A DNA stretch of 64,000 nucleotides from Streptomyces sp. NA02950 (GTDB lineage Bacteria > Actinomycetota > Actinomycetes > Streptomycetales > Streptomycetaceae): assembly GCF_013364155.1 (NCBI RefSeq), contig NZ_CP054916.1, forward strand, positions 1,178,001 to 1,242,000, read 5' to 3'. A program made the position numbers and the translations under genes. The notes under the pieces were generated by a model. It was given only the letters and a program-made list of their open reading frames with translations, made no database searches and was not told the origin of the DNA. Below, one piece after another: positions 48,493 to 59,415 of this stretch (the first letter of the stretch is position 1; each line of letters opens with the position of its first letter).

Positions 48493-49305
48493 ATGGCAGA
48501 CGCATCGTCCACCCCCGGCCAGCAGGCCTTAACGAAGATCGACACCTCCGTACCGCACTCGGCCCGGATCTGGAACTACTGGATGGGCGGCAAGGACAAC
48601 TACGAGGTCGACCGGGTGGCCGGGGACGAGTACCGCGAGATCGCCCCGAACATCGAGGTCATGGCGCGCGCCTCACGTGCCTACCTGATCCGCACCGTCA
48701 CCCATGTGGCGGGCGAGTGCGGGATCCGCCAGTTCCTGGACATCGGCACCGGGCTGCCCACCTACGACAACACCCACCAGGTCGCCCAGCGGGTCGCGCC
48801 CGAGGCCCGCATCGTCTACGTCGACAACGACCCCCTGGTGCTGCGGCACGCCCAGGCCCTGCTGACCAGCACCCCCGAGGGGGTGACCGACTACATCGAC
48901 GCCGATCTGCACGATCCGGACCGGATCCTGGCGGCCGCGGCCAAGACCCTGGACTTCGACAAGCCCATCGCCCTGATGCTGATGGGGATCCTGGGCCACA
49001 TCCAGGACTTCGAGGAGGCGGTATCGATCACCCACCGGCTCCAGGACGCCCTGCCGTCGGGCAGCTACTTTGTGCACTACGACAGCACCGACACCGACCA
49101 GGCGCTCAAGGAAGCCCAGCAGGGCTACGACGACACCGGCGCGGTGCCGTATGTGCTGCGCAGCTACGAGCAGATCACCCGTCTCTACGAGGGACTGGAG
49201 GTGATCGAACCCGGTATCGTGTCCTGTCCGCTGTGGCGGCCCGGTCCCACCGAGACCGCCATCGAGACCACCGATGTCCACGGCGGTGTGGCGCGCAAAC
49301 CCTGA
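48493..49305 (+). CDS. DUF574-family SAM-dependent methyltransferase with TTA codon
   Basis: A 270-aa protein. Family landmarks: PHSARIWNYWMGGKDNYEVDR, the SAM-binding GIRQFLDIGTGLPTYDNTHQ, VYVDNDPLVLRHAQALL and HYDSTDTD. DUF574 genes are abundant in Streptomyces, often near DUF397 regulators, with no clear substrate. Codon 13 (48529-48531) is TTA, so translation depends on bldA and should be delayed until development. Confidence 0.9.
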   Translation: MADASSTPGQQALTKIDTSVPHSARIWNYWMGGKDNYEVDRVAGDEYREIAPNIEVMARASRAYLIRTVTHVAGECGIRQFLDIGTGLPTYDNTHQVAQRVAPEARIVYVDNDPLVLRHAQALLTSTPEGVTDYIDADLHDPDRILAAAAKTLDFDKPIALMLMGILGHIQDFEEAVSITHRLQDALPSGSYFVHYDSTDTDQALKEAQQGYDDTGAVPYVLRSYEQITRLYEGLEVIEPGIVSCPLWRPGPTETAIETTDVHGGVARKP

Positions 49306-49441
49306 CGCTCACGCGACGCCCACTGCCCCGACTGGCGGTAGCCATAACGAATGGTTCGGCCACCGGGCAGGTAACCCCCGCCCCCGCCGCCTCGTCAGAC
49401 ACAGCGCCGGAATGCCGAGGGCGAGGGCGGAGGGACGCAGG

Positions 49442-50269
49442 GTGTTCGAGGTCGGAGCCTGGAGAGTGCCCTCGGTCAAGCGTCTGCTGCGCGGGGTGGA
49501 GCGTGCGCCCGGTGAGGCACCCGCCGTCGTACGGCAGCGCCGCGGTCCGCGGGAGGAGGAGTACGGCCCGCCCCGGCCCCGTCATGTGGGGATCATCATG
49601 GACGGCAACGGGCGATGGGCCGCCTCGCGCGGACTGTCCCGCACCCGGGGCCACGAGGCCGGGATCCGGGCCCTCCCCCGCGTGGTGGACACCGCGCTGG
49701 AGGAGGGCATCGAGCATCTGTCGCTGTTCTTCTTCTCCACCGAGAACTGGAACCGGCCGCGCGGCGAGGTGGCCGCGCTGATGCGGCTGACGGCCCAGCT
49801 CGCCGATGTCTTCCGGGGCTACGGCGAACGCGGGGTGCGGTTGCGCTGGCTGGGCTCGGAGGCACGGCTGCCCCCGTCCACGCTCGCCGCCCTGCGCCGG
49901 GCGGAGGCCGAGACCCGTGGCAACCGCGCCATGACGCTGGCGTTCTGCTTCAACCACGGCGGCCGGGAGGAGATCGCCCGGACGGCGACCTCCCTGGCCC
50001 GCGCCTCGGCGAACGGCGCACTGGACCCCGGGCTGATCGACGAGGCCCTGTTCACCCGTCATCTGCCGCACCCCGATCTGCCGGACCTGGACATGCTGGT
50101 GCGCACCTCCGGGGAGCAGCGCATCTCCAACTTCATGCTCTGGCGGGCGGCCTACGCCGAGCTGTTCTTCGTCGACACGCTGTGGCCCGACTTCACCGGT
50201 GACGAACTCCGCGCGCTGCTCGCCGCGTTCGCGACCCGCAAACGACGTTTCGGCACGGGCGTGGGGTGA
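49442..50269 (+). CDS. uppS: Isoprenyl transferase (undecaprenyl diphosphate synthase type)
   Basis: A 275-aa cis-prenyltransferase that builds the C50-C55 polyprenyl diphosphate carrier for cell-wall precursors. GTG 49442 lies 6 bases after GGAGGGA. The catalytic Asp is in GIIMDGNGRWA, and the family HRxGHEAG, FFFSTENWNRP and RTSGEQRISNFMLW blocks follow. An N-terminal 45-residue extension is variable in actinobacteria. Confidence 0.93.
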   Translation: MFEVGAWRVPSVKRLLRGVERAPGEAPAVVRQRRGPREEEYGPPRPRHVGIIMDGNGRWAASRGLSRTRGHEAGIRALPRVVDTALEEGIEHLSLFFFSTENWNRPRGEVAALMRLTAQLADVFRGYGERGVRLRWLGSEARLPPSTLAALRRAEAETRGNRAMTLAFCFNHGGREEIARTATSLARASANGALDPGLIDEALFTRHLPHPDLPDLDMLVRTSGEQRISNFMLWRAAYAELFFVDTLWPDFTGDELRALLAAFATRKRRFGTGVG

Positions 50270-50315
50270 CCCGCCCCTGGGGCGCGGGACGGGCCACCGG
50301 TACGGCGCGGCGGGT

Positions 50316-51542
50316 TCAGCGGATCGGCATTCCCGACAGGGTGCGCGCGATCACCAGCCGCTGGATCTCGCTGGTGCCCTCGAAGATGGTGTAGATCGCG
50401 GCGTCGCGGTGCATCCGCTCGACCGGGTACTCGCGGGTGAAGCCGTTGCCGCCGAGGATCTGCACGGCCTGGGCGGTGACCTTCTTGGCGGTCTCGCTGG
50501 CGAACAGCTTGGACATGGAGCCTTCGGCCGCGTCGAAGGGCTTGCCGCTCACGGCCATCCACGACGCGCGCCACACCATCAGCCGCGCCGCGTCGATCCG
50601 CGTACGCATGTCGGCGAGCTGGAAGGCGACGCCCTGGTTGTCGATGATGGGGCGGCCGAACTGCCGCCGGGTCTTCGCGTAGTCGAGCGCGACCTCGTAC
50701 GCGGCGCGGGCGGTGCCGACCGCCATGGCGCCGACGGCCGGTCGGGACGCCTCGAAGGTGGCCATCGCGGCGTTCTTCAGCCGCTCCCCGCCCTCCTTGG
50801 CCTTCTCATGGGCGCGCGCGAGGCGTTCGTCCAGCTTCTCCTTGCCGCCGAGCAGGCAGCTGCCGGGGACCCGCACCTGGTCCAGGACCACCTCGGCGGT
50901 GTGCGAGGCGCGGATGCCGTGCTTCTTGAACTTCTGTCCCTGGGAGAGGCCGGGGGTGCCCGGCGGGACGATGAACGAGGCGTGGCCCTTGGAGCCGAGG
51001 CCGGGGTCGACCGACGCGACCACCACGTGGACGTTCGCGATCCCGCCGTTGGTGGCCCAGGTCTTGGTGCCGTTGATGACCCACTCGTCCTTGGCCTCGT
51101 CGTAGACGGCGCGGGTGCGCATCGAGGCCACGTCGGAGCCCGCGTCGGGCTCGGAGGAGCAGAAGGCGGCGACCTTCACGTCGTTCATGTCGCCGTACAT
51201 CTGCGGGACCCAGGTGCCGATCTGCTCCTCGGTGCCGTTGGCGAGGACGCCGACGGCGGCCAGACCCGTGCCGACGATGGACAGCGCGATCCCCGCGTCG
51301 CCCCAGAACAGCTCCTCCATGGTCATGGGGATGCCGAGACCGGTCGGGTCGAAGTACTGCTGGGCGTAGAAATCCAGCGAGTAGAGCCCTATCTTGGCGG
51401 CCTCCTGAATAATCGGCCAGGGGGTCTCCTCGCGCTCGTCCCATTCCGCGGCGGCCGGGCGCATCACATCAGCGGCGAAGCCGTGAATCCAGTCCCGTAC
51501 CGCTTTCTGCTCGTCGTCGAGTTCGAACGAGAACTCCGCCAT
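50316..51542 (-). CDS. Acyl-CoA dehydrogenase
   Basis: A 408-aa flavoprotein dehydrogenase. It has SEPDAGSDVASMR and NGTKTWATNGG in the middle domain, and the C-terminal AVQILGGNGFTREYPVERMH followed by IFEGTSEIQRLVIARTL, which supplies the catalytic Glu. It oxidises acyl-CoA to trans-2-enoyl-CoA in fatty-acid degradation; chain specificity is not evident. It is divergent from a TetR regulator, with operator-like dyads in the 169-bp gap. Confidence 0.94.
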   Translation of the reverse strand: MAEFSFELDDEQKAVRDWIHGFAADVMRPAAAEWDEREETPWPIIQEAAKIGLYSLDFYAQQYFDPTGLGIPMTMEELFWGDAGIALSIVGTGLAAVGVLANGTEEQIGTWVPQMYGDMNDVKVAAFCSSEPDAGSDVASMRTRAVYDEAKDEWVINGTKTWATNGGIANVHVVVASVDPGLGSKGHASFIVPPGTPGLSQGQKFKKHGIRASHTAEVVLDQVRVPGSCLLGGKEKLDERLARAHEKAKEGGERLKNAAMATFEASRPAVGAMAVGTARAAYEVALDYAKTRRQFGRPIIDNQGVAFQLADMRTRIDAARLMVWRASWMAVSGKPFDAAEGSMSKLFASETAKKVTAQAVQILGGNGFTREYPVERMHRDAAIYTIFEGTSEIQRLVIARTLSGMPIR

Positions 51543-51560
51543 GACCCCTCCACCTGCTTA

Positions 51561-51587
51561 TTACCTGCGGTAACAAGAGTGTGTTAC
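51561..51587. promoter_or_regulatory. Overlapping operator dyads in the acyl-CoA dehydrogenase/TetR gap
   Basis: TTACCTGCGGTAA (51561-51573) has 5-bp arms; GTAACA and TGTTAC (51570-51575, 51582-51587) form an 18-bp dyad overlapping it. GTGTTAC recurs at 51643-51649. The likely binder is the TetR protein encoded at 51712, sensing an acyl-CoA. Confidence 0.6.
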
Positions 51588-51711
51588 TCACGAGTAGACG
51601 ATGTCAACTCCCCTATCCACCCGCACCGGACGCACCACACGAGTGTTACGTTGCGCAGAGAACACACGGGCCAGGACGTGCGCGGACGTCAGGGGGCGGG
51701 GAGGCAGCGAG

Positions 51712-52365
51712 ATGGAGACCGGGACCAGTCAACGGGAAGATCAGCGGCAAGCGGCCGAGCGGAGGCGCAGAGAGCTGCTCGAGGCCGCCGACCGCGTGGT
51801 GCTCCGGGACGGCCCCGAGGCCTCGATGAACGCCATCGCCGCCGAGGCGGGCATCACCAAGCCCATCCTGTACCGCCACTTCGGCGACAAGGGAGGGCTC
51901 TACCGCGCGCTCGCCAAGCGCCACACCGACGCGCTGCTGTCCTCGCTGCGGGCCGCCCTCGACGCCCCCGCCCCCGACCGGCGGCACCGTGTGGAGGCGA
52001 CCCTCGACACCTATCTGACCGCGATCGAGGCCGCGCCCCAGGTGTACCGCTTTCTGATGCACCCCGCCGACCAGGGCGAGCAGCAGGAGCAGGGCTTCGA
52101 CGTCGGCCACCACTCCGCACCGCTGCTGCGCCGCCTCGGCGAGGAGCTGGCGAAGGTGATCGCCGAGCGGGTCGAGCTGGGGCCCGACGGCGAGGAGCAG
52201 GCGCGGGTCTGGGGCCATGGGATCGTCGGCATGATGCATGCCGCCGGCGACTGGTGGCTGCGGGAACGCCCCTGTTCACGCGAGCAGTTGGTGCGCCATC
52301 TCGCCGAGCTGATGTGGGGACGGCTGGCGGTGGCGGACGACCGTACCGGCGGCCCCACCTTCTGA
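51712..52365 (+). CDS. TetR-family transcriptional regulator
   Basis: A 217-aa TetR protein. ATG 51712 was preferred because it is preceded by GGGGAGG and begins close to the fold. [23 protein letters not shown], then [23 protein letters not shown]. The C-terminal half is of the small acyl-CoA-responsive kind. Divergent from an acyl-CoA dehydrogenase; probably represses it and itself. Confidence 0.9.
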   Translation: METGTSQREDQRQAAERRRRELLEAADRVVLRDGPEASMNAIAAEAGITKPILYRHFGDKGGLYRALAKRHTDALLSSLRAALDAPAPDRRHRVEATLDTYLTAIEAAPQVYRFLMHPADQGEQQEQGFDVGHHSAPLLRRLGEELAKVIAERVELGPDGEEQARVWGHGIVGMMHAAGDWWLRERPCSREQLVRHLAELMWGRLAVADDRTGGPTF

Positions 52366-52405
52366 GACCTTCCGAGCGGGCCCCTCGCCCGGCGGAGTGG
52401 CCGTG

Positions 52406-52954
52406 TCACACCTCGCCGCGGGCCCAGGGCGCCCGCCGGGCCGCGCGCAGCGCCCGACGCCGCCGCAGCCCGCCGAGCCGGTCGGTGAACAGCTCCCCGT
52501 CCAGGTGATCGCATTCATGCTGGAGACAGCGCGCGAAGAAGCCGGTGCCCTCGATCCGCACCGGCTCCCCGGTCACGGTCACCCCCTCCACCACCGCACG
52601 GTCGTGGCGCGGGGTGCCCGCCTCGATGCCCGGCAGCGACAGACAGCCCTCCGGGCCGCGCACCACCACCCCGTCGGCCTCCACCAGCCGGGGATTGACC
52701 ACATGGCCCAGATGGCGACGGTCCTCGTCGTCGGGGCAGTCGTAGACGAAGACCCGGCGGGCCGCTCCGATCTGGTTGGCGGCGAGACCGACCCCGTGCG
52801 CGGCGTACATGGTGGCGTACATGTCCTCGACCAACCGGGCGAGCTCCGCGCCGAACTCGGTGACCTCCGCGCAGGGCGCACCGAGCACCGGATCGCCGAA
52901 CAGCCGCATCGGCCGTACCGCTCCACTGCTGCCGGGGATCACGCCGCTTCGCAT
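52406..52954 (-). CDS. def: Peptide deformylase (second copy)
   Basis: A 182-aa deformylase with motifs [19 protein letters not shown] and QHECDHLDG. It is a more typical short form than the copy at 2823-3470 and is likely the housekeeping enzyme, lying among conserved genes. ATG 52954 (MRSGVIPG) was chosen over an ATG three codons upstream; either is possible. Confidence 0.93.
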   Translation of the reverse strand: MRSGVIPGSSGAVRPMRLFGDPVLGAPCAEVTEFGAELARLVEDMYATMYAAHGVGLAANQIGAARRVFVYDCPDDEDRRHLGHVVNPRLVEADGVVVRGPEGCLSLPGIEAGTPRHDRAVVEGVTVTGEPVRIEGTGFFARCLQHECDHLDGELFTDRLGGLRRRRALRAARRAPWARGEV

Positions 52955-53139
52955 GGGAGCCAAGCGTACGGGCCACCCGGTTGGCGCTTGTGCGGGCCAC
53001 GGGATTCGGGCCGACGGCCGGATCTCGATAGGCTGATCCCCGACCGTGGCCTCCCGGCTGGAGATTCGGCTCGGAGGGGGCGTACCACCGGTGCTCGGGG
53101 GGCAGGAGCGGCGCCGGTATGCGAGGAGGATCTAGGACG

Positions 53140-54378
53140 ATGGCAGGCAACTCGGATCCGCTGTCGCCGCGGGCCAAACTGGCCGTGACGGCGGGCAAGG
53201 CCGCGGCGGCGGTGTCGCGGGCGGCGGGCCGCGGCAGCGGCTCGGTGATCGGCGGCAAGGTGGCCCTGCGGCTCGACCCCGACCTGCTGGGCAGGCTGGC
53301 ACAGCACCTGGACGTGATCCTGGTGTCGGCGACCAACGGCAAGACCACCACCACCCGGCTGATCGCGGAGGCGCTGCGGGCGGCCGGACCGGTCGTCTCG
53401 AACGCGCTGGGCGCCAATATGCCGGCCGGTATCACCTCGGCCCTGGCGGGCGGCTCGGACGCCCGCTACGGGGTCATCGAGGTCGACGAGAAGTACCTCG
53501 CCGGTGTGGCCAGGGACACCGAGCCCAAGGCCATCGCGCTGCTGAACCTCTCGCGCGACCAGCTCGACCGCGCCGCCGAGACCCGCATGCTCGCGGAGAA
53601 GTGGCGGGAGGGGCTGACCGGCACCAAGGCCGTGGTGATCGCCAACGCCGACGATCCGCTGATCGTCTGGGCCGCCTCCTCCAGCCCCAATGTGGTGTGG
53701 GTCGCTGCGGGCCAGGAGTGGAAGGACGACGCCTGGTCCTGCCCGTCCTGCGGCGGGGTCCTCCAGCGCCCCGGTGACGACTGGGTCTGCGCCGAGTGCG
53801 GCTTCCGCCGTCCGGTGCCCAGCTGGGCGCTGAACGGCGACTACGTCCTCGACCCGCACGGCGCCGCCTGGCCGATCCACCTCCAGCTGCCCGGCCGCGC
53901 GAACAAGGCCAACGCGGCCACCTCGGCCGCGGTCGCGGCGACGTTCGGGGTGCCCCCGCAGGTCGCGCTGGAGCGGATGTACCAGGTCCAGGCGGTCGCC
54001 GGACGGTATGACGTGGTCACCTTCCAGGAGCGCCAGATGCGGCTGCTGCTGGCGAAGAACCCGGCCGGATGGCTGGAGACCTTCTCGCTGATCGACCCGC
54101 CGCCCACCCCGGTGATCCTCTCGGTGAACGCGCGCGGCGCGGACGGCACCGACACCTCCTGGCTGTGGGACGTGGACTACACCCGGCTTGCCGGGCACCC
54201 GATCTGTGTGATCGGTGACCGCAAGCTGGACCTGGCGGTCCGGCTGGAGGTCGCCGGACTGGACTTCCGGGTCTGCGCCGATGTGGACGAGGCGGTGCGG
54301 ATCGCGCCTCCGGGCCGGATCGAGACCATCGCCAACTACACCGCGTTCCAGGACCTGCGCCGCCGCGTGGGCAACTGA
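53140..54378 (+). CDS. murT: Lipid II isoglutaminyl synthase, MurT subunit
   Basis: A 412-aa Mur-ligase-like protein. The ATP site reads [26 protein letters not shown] follows, and a Cys4 ribbon (CPSCGG ... CAECGF, about residues 205-230) typical of MurT is inserted in the central domain. With GatD it amidates the gamma-carboxyl of D-Glu in lipid II. ATG 53140 follows GAGGAGGAT. It is followed 22 bp later by gatD. Confidence 0.95.
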   Translation: MAGNSDPLSPRAKLAVTAGKAAAAVSRAAGRGSGSVIGGKVALRLDPDLLGRLAQHLDVILVSATNGKTTTTRLIAEALRAAGPVVSNALGANMPAGITSALAGGSDARYGVIEVDEKYLAGVARDTEPKAIALLNLSRDQLDRAAETRMLAEKWREGLTGTKAVVIANADDPLIVWAASSSPNVVWVAAGQEWKDDAWSCPSCGGVLQRPGDDWVCAECGFRRPVPSWALNGDYVLDPHGAAWPIHLQLPGRANKANAATSAAVAATFGVPPQVALERMYQVQAVAGRYDVVTFQERQMRLLLAKNPAGWLETFSLIDPPPTPVILSVNARGADGTDTSWLWDVDYTRLAGHPICVIGDRKLDLAVRLEVAGLDFRVCADVDEAVRIAPPGRIETIANYTAFQDLRRRVGN

Positions 54379-54400
54379 CCCCGTACGAGAGGCACAAGAC

Positions 54401-55138
54401 ATGCGTAGCACGAGCCAGAACGGCCTGCGCCTGGTGTGGGTCTACCCCGACCTGCTGAGCACGTACGGCGACCAGGGCAACGCCCTGGTGGTGGAGCGCC
54501 GGGCGCGCCAGCGCGGGCTGGACGTCTCCCGGCTGGACGTCCGTTCCGACCAGCAGATCCCCACCTCCGGGGACATCTACCTGATCGGCGGCGGTGAGGA
54601 CCGTCCGCAGCGGCTCGCCGCCGAACGGCTGATCCGGGACGGCGGGCTGAACCGCGCGGTCTCCAACGGGGCGATCGTCTTCTCGGTGTGCGCGGGCTAC
54701 CAGATCCTGGGCCACGAGTTCATCAACGACCTCGGGCAGCGTCAGCCCGGCCTGGGGCTGCTGGACGTGATCAGCACCCGTGGCGAGGGCGCGCGCTGCG
54801 TCGGGGACGTGCTGGCCGACATCGACGAGCGGCTGGGGCTGCCGCCGCTGACCGGTTTCGAGAACCACCAGGGCGTGACCCATCTGGGCCCGACCGCGCG
54901 CCCGTTCGCCCGGGTCCGCTTCGGCAACGGCAACGGCACCGGCGACGGCTTCGAGGGCGCGTACAACGAGACCGTCTTCGGCACGTATATGCACGGCCCG
55001 GTGATGGCGCGCAATCCGCACATCGCCGATCTGCTGCTGAAGCTGGCGCTGGATGTGAACGCGCTGCCGCCGGTCGACGACCAGTGGTACGAGGCGCTGC
55101 GCAACGAGCGGATCGCGGCGGCCACCCAGCCCGCGTGA
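54401..55138 (+). CDS. gatD: Lipid II isoglutaminyl synthase, glutamine amidotransferase subunit GatD
   Basis: A 245-aa class I glutaminase-like protein. The catalytic Cys lies in VFSVCAGYQILGHEF and the His in FENHQGVTHLG; the third residue of the triad is not obvious, as in other GatD. It releases ammonia from glutamine and channels it to MurT. Together they form D-isoglutamine in peptidoglycan, needed for crosslinking. Encoded directly after murT. Confidence 0.95.
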   Translation: MRSTSQNGLRLVWVYPDLLSTYGDQGNALVVERRARQRGLDVSRLDVRSDQQIPTSGDIYLIGGGEDRPQRLAAERLIRDGGLNRAVSNGAIVFSVCAGYQILGHEFINDLGQRQPGLGLLDVISTRGEGARCVGDVLADIDERLGLPPLTGFENHQGVTHLGPTARPFARVRFGNGNGTGDGFEGAYNETVFGTYMHGPVMARNPHIADLLLKLALDVNALPPVDDQWYEALRNERIAAATQPA

Positions 55139-55445
55139 CCGACCTCACCGGGCGAGTGAGCCGAAGGGGCGCGGCCCTGTCGAAACGGAGAGCGCGCGGA
55201 GGTTCCGAGGCTGCGATCGGTATGCGGCTCCGCCGCGTGGAGGGGCCGCGCACGGTCGACCGTCGACAGGGGCTCCAGTGCCCCGGCGGCGAACCGGGCC
55301 ACAAAAAGGGTGCAGCCCGCCCGAATGCTGGACACATGGCGGACGGCCGCGACCCCGCCACCCTCGCGCTTGTAGGGTGGCGGGGTCTTCCGCCGGACAG
55401 CGCGGTCCGGTCCTCGGCCCCCTCGCAAACAGAGGAATCCGTGCC
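55139..55445. other. Gap between gatD and pfkA
   Basis: Contains the terminator at 55351-55387 and, before it, GC-rich sequence without a gene. The pfkA promoter could lie upstream of the hairpin (leader attenuation) or in the 58 bp after it; the sequence does not decide. Confidence 0.5.
55351..55387. terminator. Terminator with perfect 14-bp stem
   Basis: GACCCCGCCACCCT (55351-55364) pairs perfectly with AGGGTGGCGGGGTC (55374-55387) around a 9-base loop. It is 212 bp after gatD and 58 bp before pfkA. Confidence 0.8.
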
Positions 55446-56471
<1,026 letters not shown>

Positions 56472-56542
56472 ACTGACCGGTTCTACGCTGGTGCGGGCAC
56501 ATCGGTGCACAGCGGGAGAACAGGGAAGGCCGGGGAGCATCA

Positions 56543-57493
56543 ATGGATCACGGCGGACACGGCATGACCATGGATCTACCGCCGTTCACCTTGTCGCGTG
56601 GGCTGGAGTTCGGCGGCGATCCGTTCTTCCTGGTGGGCTCTGTGCTGGCGCTCGGGCTGTACGGCTGGGGGGCCGCGCGGCTGTGGCGGCGCGGTGACGC
56701 CTGGCCGGTGGGGCGGCTGATCTCGTTCACCCTCGGTGTGCTGACCATCGTGATCGCGATGTGCACCGGGCTGAACGACTACGGCATGGTCATGTTCAGC
56801 GTCCATATGGTGCAGCACATGATCATCAGCATGGTCTCCCCGATCCTGCTGCTGCTGGGCGCGCCGGTGACGCTGGCGCTGCGCGCCCTGCCCGCGGCCG
56901 GACGCGGCCGCAAGGGGCCACGTGAGCTGCTGGTGACCCTGCTGCACAGCCGCTACATGCGGGTCATCACGCACCCGGTGTTCACGATCCCGCTGTTCAT
57001 CGCGAGCCTGTACGCGCTCTACTTCACCCCGCTCTTCGACTTCCTCATGGAGAGCAAGGCCGGACATCTGGCGATGATGGCCCACTTCCTCGCGGTGGGC
57101 CTGGTCTTCTTCTGGCCGATCATGGGCGTGGACCCGGGTCCGCACCGGCCGGGTTATGTGATGCGGATGCTGGAGCTGTTCGCGGGCATGCCGTTCCACG
57201 CGTTCTTCGGGATCGCGCTGATGATGGCGACCGAGCCCATGATCGGCACCTATGAGCACCCGCCCGCCTCGCTGGGCATCGACGCGCTGTCGGACCAGAA
57301 CGCGGCGGGCGGCATCGCCTGGGCGTTCAGCGAGATCCCGTCGGTGATCGTCCTGGTGGCGCTGGTCTACCAGTGGTACAAGTCCGAGCAGCGCCAGGCG
57401 CGGCGGGCGGACCGTACCGCGGACCGGAACGGCGATCAGGAGCTCGCGGCGTACAACGCCTATCTCGCCTCGCTCCAGGGCCGCGGCCGCTGA
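56543..57493 (+). CDS. ctaG: Cytochrome c oxidase assembly protein, CtaG type
   Basis: A 316-aa integral membrane protein with about seven hydrophobic segments (for example FFLVGSVLALGLYGW, ISFTLGVLTIVIAMCTG, HMVQHMIISMVSPILLLLGA). His residues in SVHMVQHM and others, and EHPPASLG, are typical of the caa3_CtaG family, implicated in copper insertion into cytochrome oxidase. It has a His/Met-rich extreme N-terminus (MDHGGHGMTMD). Stand-alone gene here. Confidence 0.9.
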   Translation: MDHGGHGMTMDLPPFTLSRGLEFGGDPFFLVGSVLALGLYGWGAARLWRRGDAWPVGRLISFTLGVLTIVIAMCTGLNDYGMVMFSVHMVQHMIISMVSPILLLLGAPVTLALRALPAAGRGRKGPRELLVTLLHSRYMRVITHPVFTIPLFIASLYALYFTPLFDFLMESKAGHLAMMAHFLAVGLVFFWPIMGVDPGPHRPGYVMRMLELFAGMPFHAFFGIALMMATEPMIGTYEHPPASLGIDALSDQNAAGGIAWAFSEIPSVIVLVALVYQWYKSEQRQARRADRTADRNGDQELAAYNAYLASLQGRGR

Positions 57494-57720
57494 GCGCTCC
57501 GCGGGACGTACCGCGAGGCGCCGTCGTTCGTCTGCGGCCGCGTTGTGGCTGGTGGCGCGGCTCCCCGCGCCCCTTCGGAGCGCAACCGAACCGCACCGGA
57601 CCTGAGCGAGGCAGCTCAGGCCGCTGGCGGCCCGGTCCCGGCCGCGAGACGATATGTCCCGGCCCGTGGCGGCCGTGGTCCCGACGATGGGTCGTCGGAA
57701 CCACCGTGAGGAGGTCGGGG

Positions 57721-57876
57721 ATGCCCGGATCCACGAAGGCGATGACGGTGTGCACGGTGGGGGGCCTGGTGCTGGTGACGGCCTACACCGTGGCCCTGGG
57801 CAGCAATGGCTGGCTCTGGTTCGGCTGGGTGGTGCTCGGCCTGCTGACCGTGGGGGTGGTGCTGGCGCGGACCTGA
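57721..57876 (+). CDS. Small double-span membrane protein
   Basis: A 51-aa protein with two hydrophobic segments (VCTVGGLVLVTAYTVAL and WFGWVVLGLLTVGVVLA). ATG 57721 follows GAGGAGG at good spacing. No family name; similar short membrane proteins lie here in other Streptomyces. Confidence 0.6.
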   Translation: MPGSTKAMTVCTVGGLVLVTAYTVALGSNGWLWFGWVVLGLLTVGVVLART

Positions 57877-57879
57877 GCG

Positions 57880-57899
57880 GACGGCGTCCCCCAGCCGTC
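57880..57899. terminator. Short hairpin between convergent genes
   Basis: GACGGC (57880-57885) pairs with GCCGTC (57894-57899), overlapping the P450 stop codon. A weak terminator candidate. Confidence 0.4.
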
Positions 57900-59415
57900 A
57901 GCCCCGGCCGCCAAAGTCCACGGAACGGGCCGCATCCGCGGACGGCGCCGAAGCCGCGGGACGGCCCAGCAGCCGCCGCCACAGCGAGCGCCACCACGGC
58001 ACGGAAGGCGGTGTCTCCGGTTCCGCCACCGGCGGCCGCGGGGCCGCGGGCGGTTCTTCCTCGCGCAGCCAGCGCGCCCGGATCTCGGGCGAGAGCGTGG
58101 TGCCCGAGGTGTCCTCCATGATGTCGGGCCGGGCGCGGCGCGGGGTGAACTCGGCGGGCAGTGTCTCCAGCCGCCGGGAGATCCAGGTGGCGTGCCAGCT
58201 CAACTCGGACTCCGGTACGGCCAGCCGGACATCGGGCAGCCGCAGCAGCAGGGTGTCGATGGCGGTGTCGGTGATGGCACGGCCGATGTCCTGTCCGGGG
58301 CACTCGTGCGGGCCGCCGCTGAAGGACAGATGGGAGCGGTTGCCGTACATGGGGGCGCCGAGGTCGGGGCGGATGGCCGGGTCGACGTTCCCGGCGGCCA
58401 GCCCCAGCAGCAGCATGTCCCCCGACTTGATGTGCTGACCGCCCAGTTCGGTGTCCCCGGTGGCCCAGCGGCCGGGGATGACCGTGAGCGGCGGTTCGTT
58501 CCACAGCACGTGCTCGATGGCGTCCGGCAGGGTCATATGGCCACCGGCCAGCGAGGCGCGGAAGCGCGGGTCGGTGAGGACCATGCGCAGGGTGTTGGCC
58601 ATCAGATTGGTGGTGGTCTCGTTCCCGGTGAGCAGCACCAGCCGCAGATGCTGGACCACCTCCTCCTCGGTGAGGTCCGAGGGGTGGGCCAGCAGCCAGG
58701 ACGCCAGGTCCTCGGCGGGCGCGGCCCGTCTGCGGTCCACCAGGCTCTGGATGGCCTCGGTGACGTACGCGTCGCTGCGCAGCGCGGTGTCGGTGCCCTG
58801 CATCAGGTCCCGGGTGGCGGCGACCAGCCGCGGGCCGTACTCGTCGGGCATCCCGAGCAGATGGGTGAGGACCAGCATGGGCAACTGCTGGGCGAAGCCC
58901 GCCACCAGGTCGGCCTCGCCGTCCGCGCAGAAGTCGTTGACCAGTTGGTGGGTAAAGCGGGTGATGTGGCGGCGGATCCCGCGGCGGTCGAGGCGGCCCA
59001 TGGATTCGGTGAGCGCCGCCCGCAGCCGCTCGTGCTCGTCACCGTCGGCGAAGGTGCACATGGGCTGCCAGCCGACCACGGGCAGCAGCGGGGAGTCGGG
59101 CGGCAGCATCCCCTCCTTCCAGGCGTACCAGTGCCGGGAGTCGCGGGAGAAGCGGGAGGGGGTGCGGGTGACCTCCAGGTTCTCGCGGTAGCCGAGCAGC
59201 AGCCAGGCCGGTACGTCGCCGTCGAGCCGGACAGGTGCCACCGCCCCGTACTCGGTGCGCAGCCGCTCGTACAGGCCCATGGGGTCCTTCGCGTTCTCCG
59301 GCCCGAAGAGATCCGTCGTGGCGCCCTCGGACATCAGGGCGTGGGCGGGGCATTCGACGGGTGGCGCGGCCGGGTGCGCGGTGCCGGTGCCGGGGTGATC
59401 GGCGGGAAGGGTCAC
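57898..59415 (-). CDS. CYP157-like cytochrome P450 of a conservon, lacking EXXR
   Basis: A 505-aa P450. The heme loop FSGGPHECPG (Cys372) and the I-helix oxygen motif TGNETT (263-268) are intact. The K-helix EXXR motif, nearly invariant in P450s, reads EHVLW (301-305), with Leu and Trp where Arg should be; the CYP157 family is known for this loss. A C-terminal 70-residue Pro/Arg/Trp extension (PSVPWWRSLWRRLLGRP) is unusual. Its ATG overlaps the cvnD stop, so it is the fifth gene of the conservon. No CYP154 partner follows. Confidence 0.93.
   Translation of the reverse strand: MTLPADHPGTGTAHPAAPPVECPAHALMSEGATTDLFGPENAKDPMGLYERLRTEYGAVAPVRLDGDVPAWLLLGYRENLEVTRTPSRFSRDSRHWYAWKEGMLPPDSPLLPVVGWQPMCTFADGDEHERLRAALTESMGRLDRRGIRRHITRFTHQLVNDFCADGEADLVAGFAQQLPMLVLTHLLGMPDEYGPRLVAATRDLMQGTDTALRSDAYVTEAIQSLVDRRRAAPAEDLASWLLAHPSDLTEEEVVQHLRLVLLTGNETTTNLMANTLRMVLTDPRFRASLAGGHMTLPDAIEHVLWNEPPLTVIPGRWATGDTELGGQHIKSGDMLLLGLAAGNVDPAIRPDLGAPMYGNRSHLSFSGGPHECPGQDIGRAITDTAIDTLLLRLPDVRLAVPESELSWHATWISRRLETLPAEFTPRRARPDIMEDTSGTTLSPEIRARWLREEEPPAAPRPPVAEPETPPSVPWWRSLWRRLLGRPAASAPSADAARSVDFGGRG

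Noticed and set aside
50199..52508. 769-codon open frame on the plus strand
   Set aside because: Antisense to the acyl-CoA dehydrogenase and out of frame with the TetR gene, both supported by motifs.
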